The notes: generated by a model not told the origin, from the letters alone. 64,000 nucleotides of DNA from Paramicrobacterium fandaimingii (GCF_011751745.2 NZ_CP061170.1:310001-374000), one strand, 5' to 3'; counted from the stretch's first letter, positions 52,011 through 61,424 are shown. Numbers and translations: made by a program.

Positions 52011-53147
52011 CTATGAGATGAGCGCTTTGATTGCGAGCACGGCCCCTGCTCGGGCCCACTCAGAGAAGTCAAAGGGCTGCACGTCGAGGTCAACGTGACG
52101 GGCGAGATCGGCGTCGACGTCGAGGTTTCTCGAGAGCGCGTCGTGCACTTTTTCTGCGGCGAGCTCGTAAATGGCGAGGCCATCTCCGCTGAGGATGACT
52201 TTGGCTGGGTCGATGATGTTGATGGCGTGCGCGATGAGAGCGCCGAGCGCGGTTCCGGCATCCTCAAACGCTCGCAGCGCAGCACGGTCGCCCGATCTCG
52301 CGCGTTCGAGCGCGCCATCGTAATCGAGCGGCGCGCCGCCGAGCGACGTAACGATTGCGTCATTGACGAGGTAGCTCGAGGCGCAGCCGCGATGACCCCG
52401 TGCGCAAATCGGGCCGCCCGAGTCGACAATGACGTGGCTGATTCTGCCGGCTCGCCCGTGTGCTCCCGAGACGAGCTCGTTATGCACGACAAGTCCGCAG
52501 CCAATGCCAGCGCCGACGGTGATGAGCGCCATCGACTCGAGTCCGGCCCCGGCCCCAAACCAGTGCTCGGCGGCAGTGAGGGCAAGCACGTCGTTCTGCA
52601 CAACACACGCAACGCCTGTCGCCTCACGGATGAGCGATCCCAGCCGAACGCCGTCCCAGCCGAGAAATGCCGAATGCATGACGACAGGCTCGCCCTCGTC
52701 ATCGACGATGTCGCCAGCGAGGCAGACACCGATTGCGGTGAGTTTCGGGTAGCTCTTCTCTGCCCGCAACGTCATCGCGGCGATCTGCGAAACGACGTCG
52801 GAAACCTCGGCGGTATTCAGCGGCTCATCTGCAGAGAACAGAACGTTGGCGCCGAGGTCGGTGACGACGGCGAAGAGCCGGTCTCCCGTGAGCTTGATGC
52901 CCAAGAACCGAAATGTCTCGGTCTCGAGCCGAAGCATCTCCGACGGCCGCCCCGTCGTCGAGCGTCGCTCAATGGCGGCCTCGGTCAGCAGCTGCTCGTT
53001 CACGAGCGTGCGCGTCGCCCGCGTCAGCGTTGCCCGCGACAGTTTGAGCCGCCGTGCAATCTCTGCGCGAGGCAGAGAACCCTGCACGAGAACTTCGCGG
53101 AGCACCACGCGTTCAGCGCGGGCGAGGCTGGGCCACTGAAGTGGCAT
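52011..53147 (-). CDS. ROK family transcriptional regulator 2
   Basis: A 378-residue repressor with a winged helix (about 10-65; VVLREVLVQGSLPRAEIARRLKLSRATLTRATRTL) and a ROK domain (GVCLAGDIVDDEGEPV, QNDVLALTAAEHWFGAG, TVGAGIGCGLVVHNELVSG). The zinc motif is CARGHRGCASSYL, which keeps the second and third Cys spacing but lacks the usual Cys-x-Cys start and Glu. I start at ATG 53147, which has GGAG at the right distance; the upstream in-frame ATG (53198) lies inside an operator. It is divergent from the CUT1 transporter operon. Confidence 0.9.
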   Translation of the reverse strand: MPLQWPSLARAERVVLREVLVQGSLPRAEIARRLKLSRATLTRATRTLVNEQLLTEAAIERRSTTGRPSEMLRLETETFRFLGIKLTGDRLFAVVTDLGANVLFSADEPLNTAEVSDVVSQIAAMTLRAEKSYPKLTAIGVCLAGDIVDDEGEPVVMHSAFLGWDGVRLGSLIREATGVACVVQNDVLALTAAEHWFGAGAGLESMALITVGAGIGCGLVVHNELVSGAHGRAGRISHVIVDSGGPICARGHRGCASSYLVNDAIVTSLGGAPLDYDGALERARSGDRAALRAFEDAGTALGALIAHAINIIDPAKVILSGDGLAIYELAAEKVHDALSRNLDVDADLARHVDLDVQPFDFSEWARAGAVLAIKALIS

Positions 53148-53192
53148 GCGGTCTCCTGTCGATTGATGGTGATCCGACTTTACCCTCTTGAC

Positions 53193-53222
53193 GGACATAG
53201 TTTCATTATGTAACTATTGTCC
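53193..53222. promoter_or_regulatory. Operator in the ROK2/sugar-transporter divergent promoter
   Basis: GGACATAGTTTCAT on one side and, read on the other strand, GGACAATAGTTACAT form a near-perfect inverted repeat with a one-base bulge, spanning 53193-53222. The inner part is ATAGTT-N9-AACTAT (53197-53217). It sits between rok2 and the substrate-binding-protein gene and is probably bound by ROK2. Confidence 0.75.
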
Positions 53223-53306
53223 GCATCACCCCCAAACAGTTGAGCTGGCACTTCTGCATTGCAGATTGAGCGGCCTTCTCAAACGACGCATCGAAGGAGA
53301 TGCACC

Positions 53307-54602
53307 ATGCGTACTTCCAAGCTTGCGGCGCCCGTCGCACTTGCTATCGCGGCGCTTGCCCTTTCGGGATGCTCCGCCGGCTCCGAGGCAGACACATCCG
53401 ATGGCCCGATCACACTCGAGTACTGGGCCTGGGGCACCTCGCAGAAGCCACTCGTCGACAGGTGGAACGAGACTCACCCAGACATTCAGGTGAAGCACAC
53501 AGACGCGGGCGGCGGATCTGATTCATCCGCAAAGCTCGTGACCGCGACCAGGGCAGACAATGCGCCCGATGTGGCGCTTGTCGAGTACAACACGCTCCCC
53601 GCCATGATCGTTGCGGGTGTCGCCACAGACATCAGCGAATACGTCGGGGACGTCTCAGACAAGTTCGCGCCGGGTGTGTGGAGCCAGGCGTCGTTTGATG
53701 GCGCGACCTACGGTGTGCCGCAGGATGCCGGCCCGCAGGCGCTGACCTACAACAAAGCACGGTTCGATGAGCTCGGCATCGAGGTGCCGAAGACGTGGGC
53801 CGATTTCGCTGACGCTGCAGAGAAGGTGCACGAGGCGGACCCCGAGACGTACATCACAACCTTCGCGCCGGCCGAGTTCGGCGGTTTCGCCGGCTTTGCG
53901 CAGCAGGCCGGAGCAGAGTGGTGGTCTGTCGATGGAGATGCCTGGACCGTCGACTTCGATGGCGAGGCTTCGGTTGCCGTCGCAGATTACTGGCAGGACT
54001 TGATCGATCGTGACCTTGTTCTGGCCGAGCCGCTGCTCACCCCGGAGTGGAACGCGAATTTGAACGATGGAAAGATTCTTTCGTGGCCAGCAGGGCTCTG
54101 GGCTGCGGGTGTGCTCAGCGGCGTCGCCGGAGACATGGCCGGTGATTGGGCGATGGCTCCGTTGCCTCAGTGGACTGCGGGTGACGCATCCGTCGCATTC
54201 CAGGGCGGTTCCGCCGCTGTCGTCACGACGTCGTCGAAGCACGCCGAGGCGGCAACGGAGTTCGCTACGTGGATGGAGACGTCGGAGGATGCCCTCAAGA
54301 TTCAGATTGCCGAGGGTCAATATCCCGCTTCTCTCCCCGGCCAAGAGCTCACCCTCGAGAGCGATCCGCCAGCGTTCATGCCGCAGCAGGAGGACTACTG
54401 GGAGGTCGCGGCCGAGATCGCTGCGAATACAATCCCTGAGATCAGCTGGGGACCGAACGTGAATGTGGCATCGACGGCGTTCCAAGATGCGATGGCGGCG
54501 GCCGTCACCAACGGTACTCCGCTGCGTGACGCATTGACGAAAACAGAGAAGGTCGTCGTGGACGACATGGAGTCGGCGGGCTTCGAGGTCACAGCCAAAT
54601 AG
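53307..54602 (+). CDS. Sugar ABC transporter substrate-binding lipoprotein (CUT1 type)
   Basis: A 431-residue family-1 extracellular binding protein. The lipoprotein signal is MRTSKLAAPVALAIAALALS with the lipobox LSGC (Cys22), so it is anchored outside the membrane. The mature part has the ITLEYWAWGTSQKPLVDRWNE opening and YGVPQDAGPQALTYNKARFDE typical of maltose/oligosaccharide-binding proteins. It is followed by two MalF/MalG-type permeases, an aldo/keto reductase and GH42, pointing to a galactoside substrate. No ATPase is encoded with it. Confidence 0.94.
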   Translation: MRTSKLAAPVALAIAALALSGCSAGSEADTSDGPITLEYWAWGTSQKPLVDRWNETHPDIQVKHTDAGGGSDSSAKLVTATRADNAPDVALVEYNTLPAMIVAGVATDISEYVGDVSDKFAPGVWSQASFDGATYGVPQDAGPQALTYNKARFDELGIEVPKTWADFADAAEKVHEADPETYITTFAPAEFGGFAGFAQQAGAEWWSVDGDAWTVDFDGEASVAVADYWQDLIDRDLVLAEPLLTPEWNANLNDGKILSWPAGLWAAGVLSGVAGDMAGDWAMAPLPQWTAGDASVAFQGGSAAVVTTSSKHAEAATEFATWMETSEDALKIQIAEGQYPASLPGQELTLESDPPAFMPQQEDYWEVAAEIAANTIPEISWGPNVNVASTAFQDAMAAAVTNGTPLRDALTKTEKVVVDDMESAGFEVTAK

Positions 54603-54608
54603 CGGTGC

Positions 54609-54637
54609 GGATGCTGGTGGGTCTCCCACCAGCATCC
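54609..54637 (+). terminator. Intercistronic hairpin between binding protein and permeases
   Basis: GGATGCTGGTGGG (54609-54621), a TCT loop and CCCACCAGCATCC (54625-54637) give a perfect 13-bp stem, 6 bases after the binding-protein stop. Such hairpins commonly cause partial termination or protect the upstream mRNA, so that the binding protein is made in excess over the permeases. Confidence 0.85.
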
Positions 54638-54662
54638 CTCTCTTGGGAAATCGAGGAGAACT

Positions 54663-55607
54663 ATGAGCATCGACACTCTCGCACGGACATCCCGTGCCAA
54701 ACGTAAAATCTCGGCCCGCCGCTGGTTGGTGCCGTATGTGTTCCTGTCACCGGCAGGTCTGCTCTTCGTGGTCTTTCTGGCCATTCCCATCATCTATGCG
54801 ATCTATCTGAGCTTCCGCGGGATGCATGTCAGCGGGGGAGGCCCGTTCGGCGTGCGTGAGGAGACGTGGGTCGGATTCGAAAACTACATCAGAACGTTCA
54901 CCGACGCCGAGTTTTTCGCCGGATTCGGGCGGCTGGCGATCTACGGTGTCATCGCCGTACCGGTGACGCTCGGCCTCGCGCTTCTTTTCGCGCTGCTTCT
55001 CGATCTTCCACGGGTTCGCGCAGCGCGATTCTCCCGAATCGCAATCTTCGTTCCCTACGCGGTTCCCGGGGTCATTGCTTCATTGCTGTGGGGGTTCCTC
55101 TATCTTCCCTCGACGAGCCCGTTGAACTGGATCCTGAATCAATTGGGCTTTGCCGATCTTGAGGTTCTGACGGGGGGAGCGCTGTTCCCGGCTGTTGCCA
55201 ACATCGCCATCTGGAGTGGTGTCGGGTTTAACATGATCATCATCTACACGTCGCTCCGCGGCATCCCGAACGAGCTCCACGAGGCAGCGCGGATCGACGG
55301 TGCGAGTGAGTGGCAGATCGCCTGGCGCATAAAGATCCCCCTCGTGGCGCCAGCGCTCGTGCTCACGGGACTGTTCTCACTCATCGGCACACTCCAGCTT
55401 TATGGTGAGCCGACGACCCTTCGGCCCATGACAAACGAGATCTCGCAGACGTGGGTTCCGTTGATGAAGATCACCCGTGATGCATTTGCTCGCGATGACC
55501 TCTCCCTTGCCGCCGCGTCTTCGGTTGTGCTCGCAATCGGAACTCTTGTTGTTTCGGTCGTGCTCCTCCGCATGACTCAGAAAAAAGCGTTCGGAGACGG
55601 TTCATGA
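54663..55607 (+). CDS. Sugar ABC transporter permease (MalF type)
   Basis: A 314-residue membrane protein with six predicted helices. The ATPase-contact EAA loop is EAARIDGASEWQIAWRIKIPL (about 204-224). The N-terminus WLVPYVFLSPAGLLFVVFLAIPIIYAIYLSF is typical of CUT1 MalF-like subunits. It overlaps the next permease by four bases (ATGA), giving a heterodimeric channel. Confidence 0.95.
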   Translation: MSIDTLARTSRAKRKISARRWLVPYVFLSPAGLLFVVFLAIPIIYAIYLSFRGMHVSGGGPFGVREETWVGFENYIRTFTDAEFFAGFGRLAIYGVIAVPVTLGLALLFALLLDLPRVRAARFSRIAIFVPYAVPGVIASLLWGFLYLPSTSPLNWILNQLGFADLEVLTGGALFPAVANIAIWSGVGFNMIIIYTSLRGIPNELHEAARIDGASEWQIAWRIKIPLVAPALVLTGLFSLIGTLQLYGEPTTLRPMTNEISQTWVPLMKITRDAFARDDLSLAAASSVVLAIGTLVVSVVLLRMTQKKAFGDGS

Positions 55608-56521
55608 GTATCAAGACAGAAGCGAGGCGTGCCGTGACAAATGCAGTGACAATCGCTCCGGATCGCGGAGAGAGCGGACGCTCCCGTCGCGCAGCACGCA
55701 GACCGCTCGTTGGATCAGCCGTGCTGATCTTCGGCGCGATCTACTGCCTGGTCCCCGTTCTCTGGGTGCTCGTCGCTTCGACGAAGTCGAACTCGGAGCT
55801 CTTCACCACCTTCACTTTCCTTCCCGGTACCGGGCTGGCAGAGAACTTCTCTGATCTCTTCTCATACGGTGGCGGCGTTTTCGGGCTTTGGGCGATGAAC
55901 AGCCTGATCTTTGCCGGCTTCGGTGCGTTGCTCTCGACATTGATTTCGACGATGGCTGGCTATGCGCTGGCGAAGTTTCAGTTTCCTGGCCGCCAGGTCT
56001 GGTTTTACACGATCCTCGCCGGGGTGCTTCTGCCCGGCATCACTCTGGCGATTCCGCAGTACCTGCTGATGTCGAAGATCGGTCTCGCTGGCACGTATTG
56101 GTCAGTGTTGCTGCCGTGCCTTATTTCACCCTTCGGGATCTTTCTCGCCCGGGTCTACGCGGCGTCGGCGATTCCCTCGGAGATGATGGAAGCCGCGCGC
56201 ATCGACGGCGCAGGCGACGCGAGGGTCTTCACATCAATCGCGCTTCCGATGATGGTGCCAGGAATGGTGACCATCTTCCTTCTGCAGTTCGTCGGAATCT
56301 GGAACAACTTTCTTCTGCCCTTCATCATGTTGTCTGACGAGGCGAAATACCCGCTGACCGTTGGGCTGTACACGCTGCTATCTAAAGGATCGGGTACTCC
56401 GTCGCTATACAGCCTCGCCATCATCGGCGCCGCTGTTTCGATCATCCCGCTTATCATCATGATGCTTGTGCTTCAGCGGTACTGGCGCCTCGACCTCGTG
56501 AGTGGAGGCCTCAAGGGATGA
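55604..56521 (+). CDS. Sugar ABC transporter permease (MalG type)
   Basis: A 305-residue CUT1 permease with six predicted helices and the EAA loop EAARIDGAGDARVFTSIALPM. A longer polar N-terminus (about 35 residues, TNAVTIAPDRGESGRSRRAARR) precedes the first helix. Second subunit of the galactoside importer. It overlaps the aldo/keto reductase gene by four bases, so the reductase is part of the same operon. Confidence 0.95.
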   Translation: MSIKTEARRAVTNAVTIAPDRGESGRSRRAARRPLVGSAVLIFGAIYCLVPVLWVLVASTKSNSELFTTFTFLPGTGLAENFSDLFSYGGGVFGLWAMNSLIFAGFGALLSTLISTMAGYALAKFQFPGRQVWFYTILAGVLLPGITLAIPQYLLMSKIGLAGTYWSVLLPCLISPFGIFLARVYAASAIPSEMMEAARIDGAGDARVFTSIALPMMVPGMVTIFLLQFVGIWNNFLLPFIMLSDEAKYPLTVGLYTLLSKGSGTPSLYSLAIIGAAVSIIPLIIMMLVLQRYWRLDLVSGGLKG

Positions 56522-57447
56522 CCGACATCACCGCGCGCCGCAGGGTTGGTGCCACCGGTCTCACCTCTGGTCCCGTGGTATTCGGCACGTCAGGCATCGG
56601 TCAGGGCGGCGATACCCAGAAGGCACTTTCGGCCTTGCGCGCTGCGGCAGAAGCGGGCCTGCGCGATTGGGACACGAGCAATGGCTATGGCCGGGCAGAG
56701 GAGTACGTCGGTCGGGTTCTTGTCGAGCTTCCTTCTGGCAGCATCCAAGTGTTCACCAAGGCCGATCCTCGAAACGGAAGCACCGATTTCTCTGGTGCCC
56801 GCGTGCGCGAATCGGTGAGGGAGTCGCGCGAGCGTCTCGGCCTTGACACGCTGCCTGTCGTTCATCTGCACGATCCGGAGCGCATCACGTTTGACGAGGC
56901 GATGGCCGACGACGGCCCGGTGCGCGCGCTCGTCGCGCTGCGCGACGAAGGCGTGGTCGGGCACATCGGCGTCGCCGGGGGGCCAGCAGGTCTGCTTGAG
57001 CGCTTCGTCGAGACAGGGGAGTTTGAACTGCTTGTCACCCACAATCGGTACACGCTGCTCGACAGGTCTGCCGACCGGCTTCTCGACGCCTGCGCTGAGC
57101 GGGGGATGGGCGTGTTCAATGCGGCTCCGTTTGGCGGAGGCGCGCTCACGACCGACGAAGGGCCGATCGGCACCTACCACTATCGACCGGTCAGCGAGGT
57201 GCAGAAGGAAGCGGTGCTGAGGATCCGCGAGATCGCCAGCGCCCGCAGCATCCCGGTTGGTGCGCTCGCTCTCGGTCTCAGCCTGCGCGATCCGCGCATA
57301 ACCGGGACAATCGTCGGCTCGTCGTCGAGAGCGAACATTGAACGCGTCATCCGTTGGGCGTCGCAGTCGGTACCCCACGATGTCTGGCCCGAGCTTGATG
57401 ACGCGCTTCCCGACCCGGCTCACCAGCTTGGCCCAGACGGGCGGTAA
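56518..57447 (+). CDS. Aldo/keto reductase, aldose dehydrogenase-like
   Basis: A 309-residue AKR-fold enzyme. The catalytic tetrad is visible as Asp52 and Tyr57 (DTSNGYGRAE), Lys81 (FTKAD) and His118 (VHLHDP), with the NADP-binding end GSSSRANIERV. Among AKRs it resembles the L-fucose/D-threo-aldose/galactose 1-dehydrogenase group. Translationally coupled to the sugar permease, it probably oxidises or reduces a released sugar such as galactose or fucose. The direction and substrate are inferred. Confidence 0.85.
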   Translation: MTDITARRRVGATGLTSGPVVFGTSGIGQGGDTQKALSALRAAAEAGLRDWDTSNGYGRAEEYVGRVLVELPSGSIQVFTKADPRNGSTDFSGARVRESVRESRERLGLDTLPVVHLHDPERITFDEAMADDGPVRALVALRDEGVVGHIGVAGGPAGLLERFVETGEFELLVTHNRYTLLDRSADRLLDACAERGMGVFNAAPFGGGALTTDEGPIGTYHYRPVSEVQKEAVLRIREIASARSIPVGALALGLSLRDPRITGTIVGSSSRANIERVIRWASQSVPHDVWPELDDALPDPAHQLGPDGR

Positions 57448-57467
57448 TCATTCGACCGACATCGACG

Positions 57468-57490
57468 GGCAGGCTTTCTCACCGCCTGCC
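57468..57490 (+). terminator. Intercistronic hairpin before the GH42 gene
   Basis: GGCAGGC (57468-57474) and GCCTGCC (57484-57490) form a 7-bp stem with a 9-base loop in the 63-base gap between the reductase and beta-galactosidase genes. It may modulate expression of GH42 rather than end the operon. Confidence 0.5.
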
Positions 57491-57510
57491 ACACAACAGG
57501 AAAGCGACAG

Positions 57511-59550
57511 ATGACACAGCATCCGTATAACCCCGGCCGCCTTCTCTTCGGCGGCGATTACAACCCCGAGCAATGGTCGAGGGATGTGTGGGTGGAAGAC
57601 ATCGCGCTCATGCGCCGCGCCGCGGTAAATACGGTGAGCCTCGGCATTTTCTCGTGGGCCCTGCTCGAACCTCGCGAGGGGGAATACGACGTCACCTGGC
57701 TCGACGACATCATCGCGTTGCTTCATGAAGCGGGCATCGGGTTCTTTCTCGCCACGCCCACGGCATCACCACCTCCGTGGTTCACACGTGCGTACCCTGA
57801 CGCGCTGCCCGTGCGTGCGGATGGCACGAAGCTCAGCCATGGCTCGCGGGACACCTATGCGATCAGCGCTCCCGCCTATCGCGATGCGTCTCGGCGGATC
57901 GCGCGGTTCCTCGCCGACCGTTACGGCTCCCATCCCGGGCTTCGTGGATGGCATGTGCACAACGAGTACGGGACAATCGACTACGGCCCTCACGCGGCAG
58001 AGGCGTTCCGCCGCTGGCTCCGCAGGAAATACGACTCTCTCGACGCGCTCAATGCGGCGTGGGTGACGGCGTTCTGGTCGCAACACTACGACGAGTGGAA
58101 CGACGTGCTGCCGCCGCGAGCGACTCAGTACCTTCACAATCCGGCACAGGCCGTCGACTTCAAGAGGTTCAACTCCGACGAGATGCTCGAGGCATATCTC
58201 GAGCAGAAGGCCGAGATCACGGCATCCGGATCAACCGCCCCCGTCACGACGAACTTCATGCTTCCCACGTGGAACCACCTGGAGCAATGGTCGTGGAGCG
58301 ACGCGCAGGATGCCGTTTCAATCGACCACTATCTCGACGATCCTGGGATCGACGGAGAGACACATGTTGCCTACTGTGGAGACCTGACGAGATCGTGGGC
58401 CGGCGGTCCGTGGCTGCTGATGGAGCAGAACGCCATTGGTATCCGCATGGGCGACAGAACCTCTCTCAAAGAGCCAGATCAAACGATACGCAACTCTCTC
58501 GGGTACATCGCGCGCGGCTCGCAGAGCTCACTGTTCTTTCAATGGCGAGCTTCAGCCGGCGGCTCGGAGTTTTGGCATGGGGCTCTCGTTCCTCACGCGG
58601 GGGAGGCCTCTCGGGCGTTCGAGGCCGTTGTCGAACTCGGTGGCATCCTCGAGTCCATCTCGGAGGTTGTCGAGCCGCCCACAGACGGCAGAACGTTCGA
58701 GGCCGACGTGGCGATTCTGTGGGATGCCGAGGGGTGGTGGTCGACAGAGACTCCTCATCTGCCCAATGACGCCCTGTCGTATTCGGACGAGGTGCGAGCA
58801 ACCCACCGGTCGCTCTGGCGGGCCGGCATCTCTGTCGACTTTGTGCGCGCAGGCGACGATCTGAGTCGCTATCGACTCGTGATCATTCCGAGCATGTTCG
58901 CGATGAGCGAGGCGGATGCCGCGTGGCTGACGTCGTACGTTCGCGCGGGCGGGCAGGTTGTCGTGCAATTCTTCTCGGGCATCGCCGACATGAATCAGCG
59001 TGTGATCACCGGGGGGTACCCTGGTGTGCTCCGTGAGCTGCTCGGTGTGCGTGCGGAGGAGATCAGACCGCTGCCCGATGGCGAAACTCTCGAACTCGGG
59101 GAGGAGCACTATAGCGAGCTGTGGTCTGAACGCGTGCAGCTCGACGGGGCGACATCGGTCGTCGATTACCGCGAGGGTGCCCTTGCTGGATTGCCTGCCA
59201 TCACTCGCAACGATGTCGGCGCGGGGGCGGCGACCTACCTCTCGACACGCCTGACGCAGCGGTCGAGAGACCGGTTCTATGCGCGGCTCTGTGTCGACCT
59301 CGGCATCGAGCCGGTCGTTTCCGGCGCAGCGGACCTGGGCCTCGAAGCGGTGCGCCGGCGTGGGGCAGCGGCCGACTATCTGTTTCTGCTGCACCACGGC
59401 TCGGAGCGTGTCACCGTTTCCGGCGAAGGAGTTGACCTCGTGACAGGGGCCAGCGCCACCGGTCTGTCTCTCGAACCGGGCGGCGTCGCCGTCATCCGCG
59501 AATCGTCGCGTGAGTGGATGCTGGCGGCGGAGAATCCCTCGGGCGAATAA
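57511..59550 (+). CDS. Beta-galactosidase, glycoside hydrolase family 42
   Basis: A 679-residue GH42 enzyme: TIM barrel (about 10-385), trimerisation domain (about 395-600) and small C-terminal beta domain. It opens with LLFGGDYNPEQW, the acid/base is Glu152 in WHVHNEYG and the nucleophile Glu305 in LLMEQNA. The Cys cluster that binds zinc in some GH42s is missing. No signal peptide, so it acts on imported beta-galactosides. It ends the CUT1 operon and stands before a second transporter operon. Confidence 0.95.
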   Translation: MTQHPYNPGRLLFGGDYNPEQWSRDVWVEDIALMRRAAVNTVSLGIFSWALLEPREGEYDVTWLDDIIALLHEAGIGFFLATPTASPPPWFTRAYPDALPVRADGTKLSHGSRDTYAISAPAYRDASRRIARFLADRYGSHPGLRGWHVHNEYGTIDYGPHAAEAFRRWLRRKYDSLDALNAAWVTAFWSQHYDEWNDVLPPRATQYLHNPAQAVDFKRFNSDEMLEAYLEQKAEITASGSTAPVTTNFMLPTWNHLEQWSWSDAQDAVSIDHYLDDPGIDGETHVAYCGDLTRSWAGGPWLLMEQNAIGIRMGDRTSLKEPDQTIRNSLGYIARGSQSSLFFQWRASAGGSEFWHGALVPHAGEASRAFEAVVELGGILESISEVVEPPTDGRTFEADVAILWDAEGWWSTETPHLPNDALSYSDEVRATHRSLWRAGISVDFVRAGDDLSRYRLVIIPSMFAMSEADAAWLTSYVRAGGQVVVQFFSGIADMNQRVITGGYPGVLRELLGVRAEEIRPLPDGETLELGEEHYSELWSERVQLDGATSVVDYREGALAGLPAITRNDVGAGAATYLSTRLTQRSRDRFYARLCVDLGIEPVVSGAADLGLEAVRRRGAAADYLFLLHHGSERVTVSGEGVDLVTGASATGLSLEPGGVAVIRESSREWMLAAENPSGE

Positions 59551-59613
59551 CGCGTTGAACGATGCGCTCCGGCGCGATCATTTCGACGCTCCTTCGATTG
59601 ACGACGGTCAAAA

Positions 59614-59651
59614 AGTTACTTGACAGACCTAATAAAGTCACCTAAGAAAGT
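59614..59651 (+). promoter_or_regulatory. Promoter with ROK1-like operator before the family-5 transporter
   Basis: TTGACA (59620-59625), a 17-base spacer and TAAGAA (59643-59648) make a good sigma-70-type promoter. The 38 bases 59614-59651 align ungapped with the rok1 promoter site 49607-49644 (26 identities by my count, including ATAAAG and flanking ACTT/AAGT). Regulation by ROK1 is inferred. Confidence 0.65.
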
Positions 59652-59732
59652 ACATACGGCTGTGGGAACTGCACGCCGCAGCCCGATCGAACACCACAAA
59701 TCAGTGGTGTTACTTCGATGAAAGGTTCAATG

Positions 59733-61424
59733 ATGTCCCTGAAATCACCGTGGCGCAGGAAGGTCGGCGTCATCGCCGCTTCTGTGGCCGTCACAGCTCT
59801 CGCGCTCACCGGATGCTCGTCGTCCGGAAGCTCCGCTGACAGCGGATCGAGCGGCGCAACACTTGTCGCCTATACCGGTCAGGCTGGCGATTACCAGATC
59901 AACTTCAATCCGTACTCACCGACGAACATCGGCGGCGTCGGCACGATTTTCGAGTCGCTGTTTTTCGTGACTCAGGTCAACTCCGACCCGTACAAGCCAC
60001 TTCTTGGCACTGAGTACAGCTGGAACGACGACGGCACGCAGCTTGACGTCACACTGCGCGACGGCGTGACGTGGTCAGACGGCGAAGCGTTCAACGCGGA
60101 CGACGTGGTCTTTACATTCGAGATGCTGACCGAGACACCGGCGATCAACGGGATCGGGTATGACGGAAAGGCGACGAAGGTCGATGAGTCTCACGTCACC
60201 TTCACCTTCGAGCACTCCGCCTTCGTCGATGGTCCGAACATCCTTGGTAAGGCGCCGATCGTTCCCGAGCACATCTGGAAAGACATCGATCCGACGACAA
60301 ATGTGGTCAAAGAGCCCGTCGGGACGGGCGCCTACACGCTCGGAAAGTTTAAGCCGCAGGCGTTCCTCTTGACCGCGAACGAAGACTACTGGGACGGTGA
60401 GCCGGCGGTGAAGAACGTGCGATACCTCTCGCTCTCGGGCAACACGGCGGGTGCCGATGCGCTCGCGGCCGGATCGATCGACTGGCAGACCGGGCCGGTT
60501 CCTGACCTCGCCAATGTGTCGAAGACGTACCCGGGATACGACGCCATCACGATTCCTATGAATCAAATGGCGCTCCTTACGTGCGCAAACGCCGACCTCG
60601 GCTGCACCGGGCCGCAGACGGACCCGGCCGTACGCAAGGCAATCTACTACGCCATGGATCGGGAGCAGCTCAACTCGCTCGCTTTCCAGGAGACGGCAAG
60701 CGATGTGTCACCCACGTTCGCGCTTCCCGAGGCGCAGGGGGATTCGATATCGGCCGATATCGACGAGCCAATCGCGCCGAGTGCGCCAGACGCGGACAAG
60801 GTCGCGTCCATCCTGGAAAACGCCGGGTATGCCAAGAACTCCGACGGAATCTACGCGAAGGACGGCGTCGCTCTGAACCTCACGGTCGAGGTGGTTACCG
60901 GGTGGACCGACTACATCACAGCGATTAACACGATGACCCAGCAGCTGAAGCAGGTCGGGATCGGTCTTACTGCGTCGCAGACGTCGTGGAACGAGTGGAC
61001 GGACAAGAAGAGCAAGGGCGATTTCGAGCTCGTCATCGACTCACTCGGACAGGGCCCGGCGAACGACCCGTACTACCTGTACAACAACTTCTTCTCAACA
61101 GCGAACACAGCAAAGGTCGGCGAAACAGCTCCTGTGAACATCAGCCGATACAGCGATGAAGACGTTGACGCGGCGCTCGCCGTGCTCAAGCAGACGAACC
61201 CCGACGACACCGAAGCTCGCCAAGCGCAGTTCGACATCATCCAAGGCAAGATCGTCGAGGCCATGCCGTATATCCCGATCATGACTGGCGGCACGACGAG
61301 CGAGTTCCATGCCGAAAAGTTCACGGGTTGGCCCACTCTCGACAACCTGTACGCTTTCCCCGCCGTCTGGCAGTCCCCGGACAACGCCGAGGTGTTCAAA
61401 GCGCTGAAGCCAACGGGGAAGTGA
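59733..61424 (+). CDS. Family-5 (dipeptide/oligosaccharide type) ABC substrate-binding lipoprotein
   Basis: A 563-residue extracellular binding protein. The lipoprotein signal ends in the lipobox ALTGC (Cys28), followed by a Ser/Gly linker. The mature part has the SBP_bac_5 pattern (LDVTLRDGVTWSDGEAFNADDVVFTFEML, VGTGAYTLGKFKPQ, VRKAIYYAMDREQLN). I start at ATG 59733 since AAAGG at 59721-59725 is then 7 bases away; ATGs at 59718 and 59730 are alternatives. Beside GH42 and GH36 it more likely binds an oligosaccharide than a peptide. Confidence 0.92.
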   Translation: MSLKSPWRRKVGVIAASVAVTALALTGCSSSGSSADSGSSGATLVAYTGQAGDYQINFNPYSPTNIGGVGTIFESLFFVTQVNSDPYKPLLGTEYSWNDDGTQLDVTLRDGVTWSDGEAFNADDVVFTFEMLTETPAINGIGYDGKATKVDESHVTFTFEHSAFVDGPNILGKAPIVPEHIWKDIDPTTNVVKEPVGTGAYTLGKFKPQAFLLTANEDYWDGEPAVKNVRYLSLSGNTAGADALAAGSIDWQTGPVPDLANVSKTYPGYDAITIPMNQMALLTCANADLGCTGPQTDPAVRKAIYYAMDREQLNSLAFQETASDVSPTFALPEAQGDSISADIDEPIAPSAPDADKVASILENAGYAKNSDGIYAKDGVALNLTVEVVTGWTDYITAINTMTQQLKQVGIGLTASQTSWNEWTDKKSKGDFELVIDSLGQGPANDPYYLYNNFFSTANTAKVGETAPVNISRYSDEDVDAALAVLKQTNPDDTEARQAQFDIIQGKIVEAMPYIPIMTGGTTSEFHAEKFTGWPTLDNLYAFPAVWQSPDNAEVFKALKPTGK

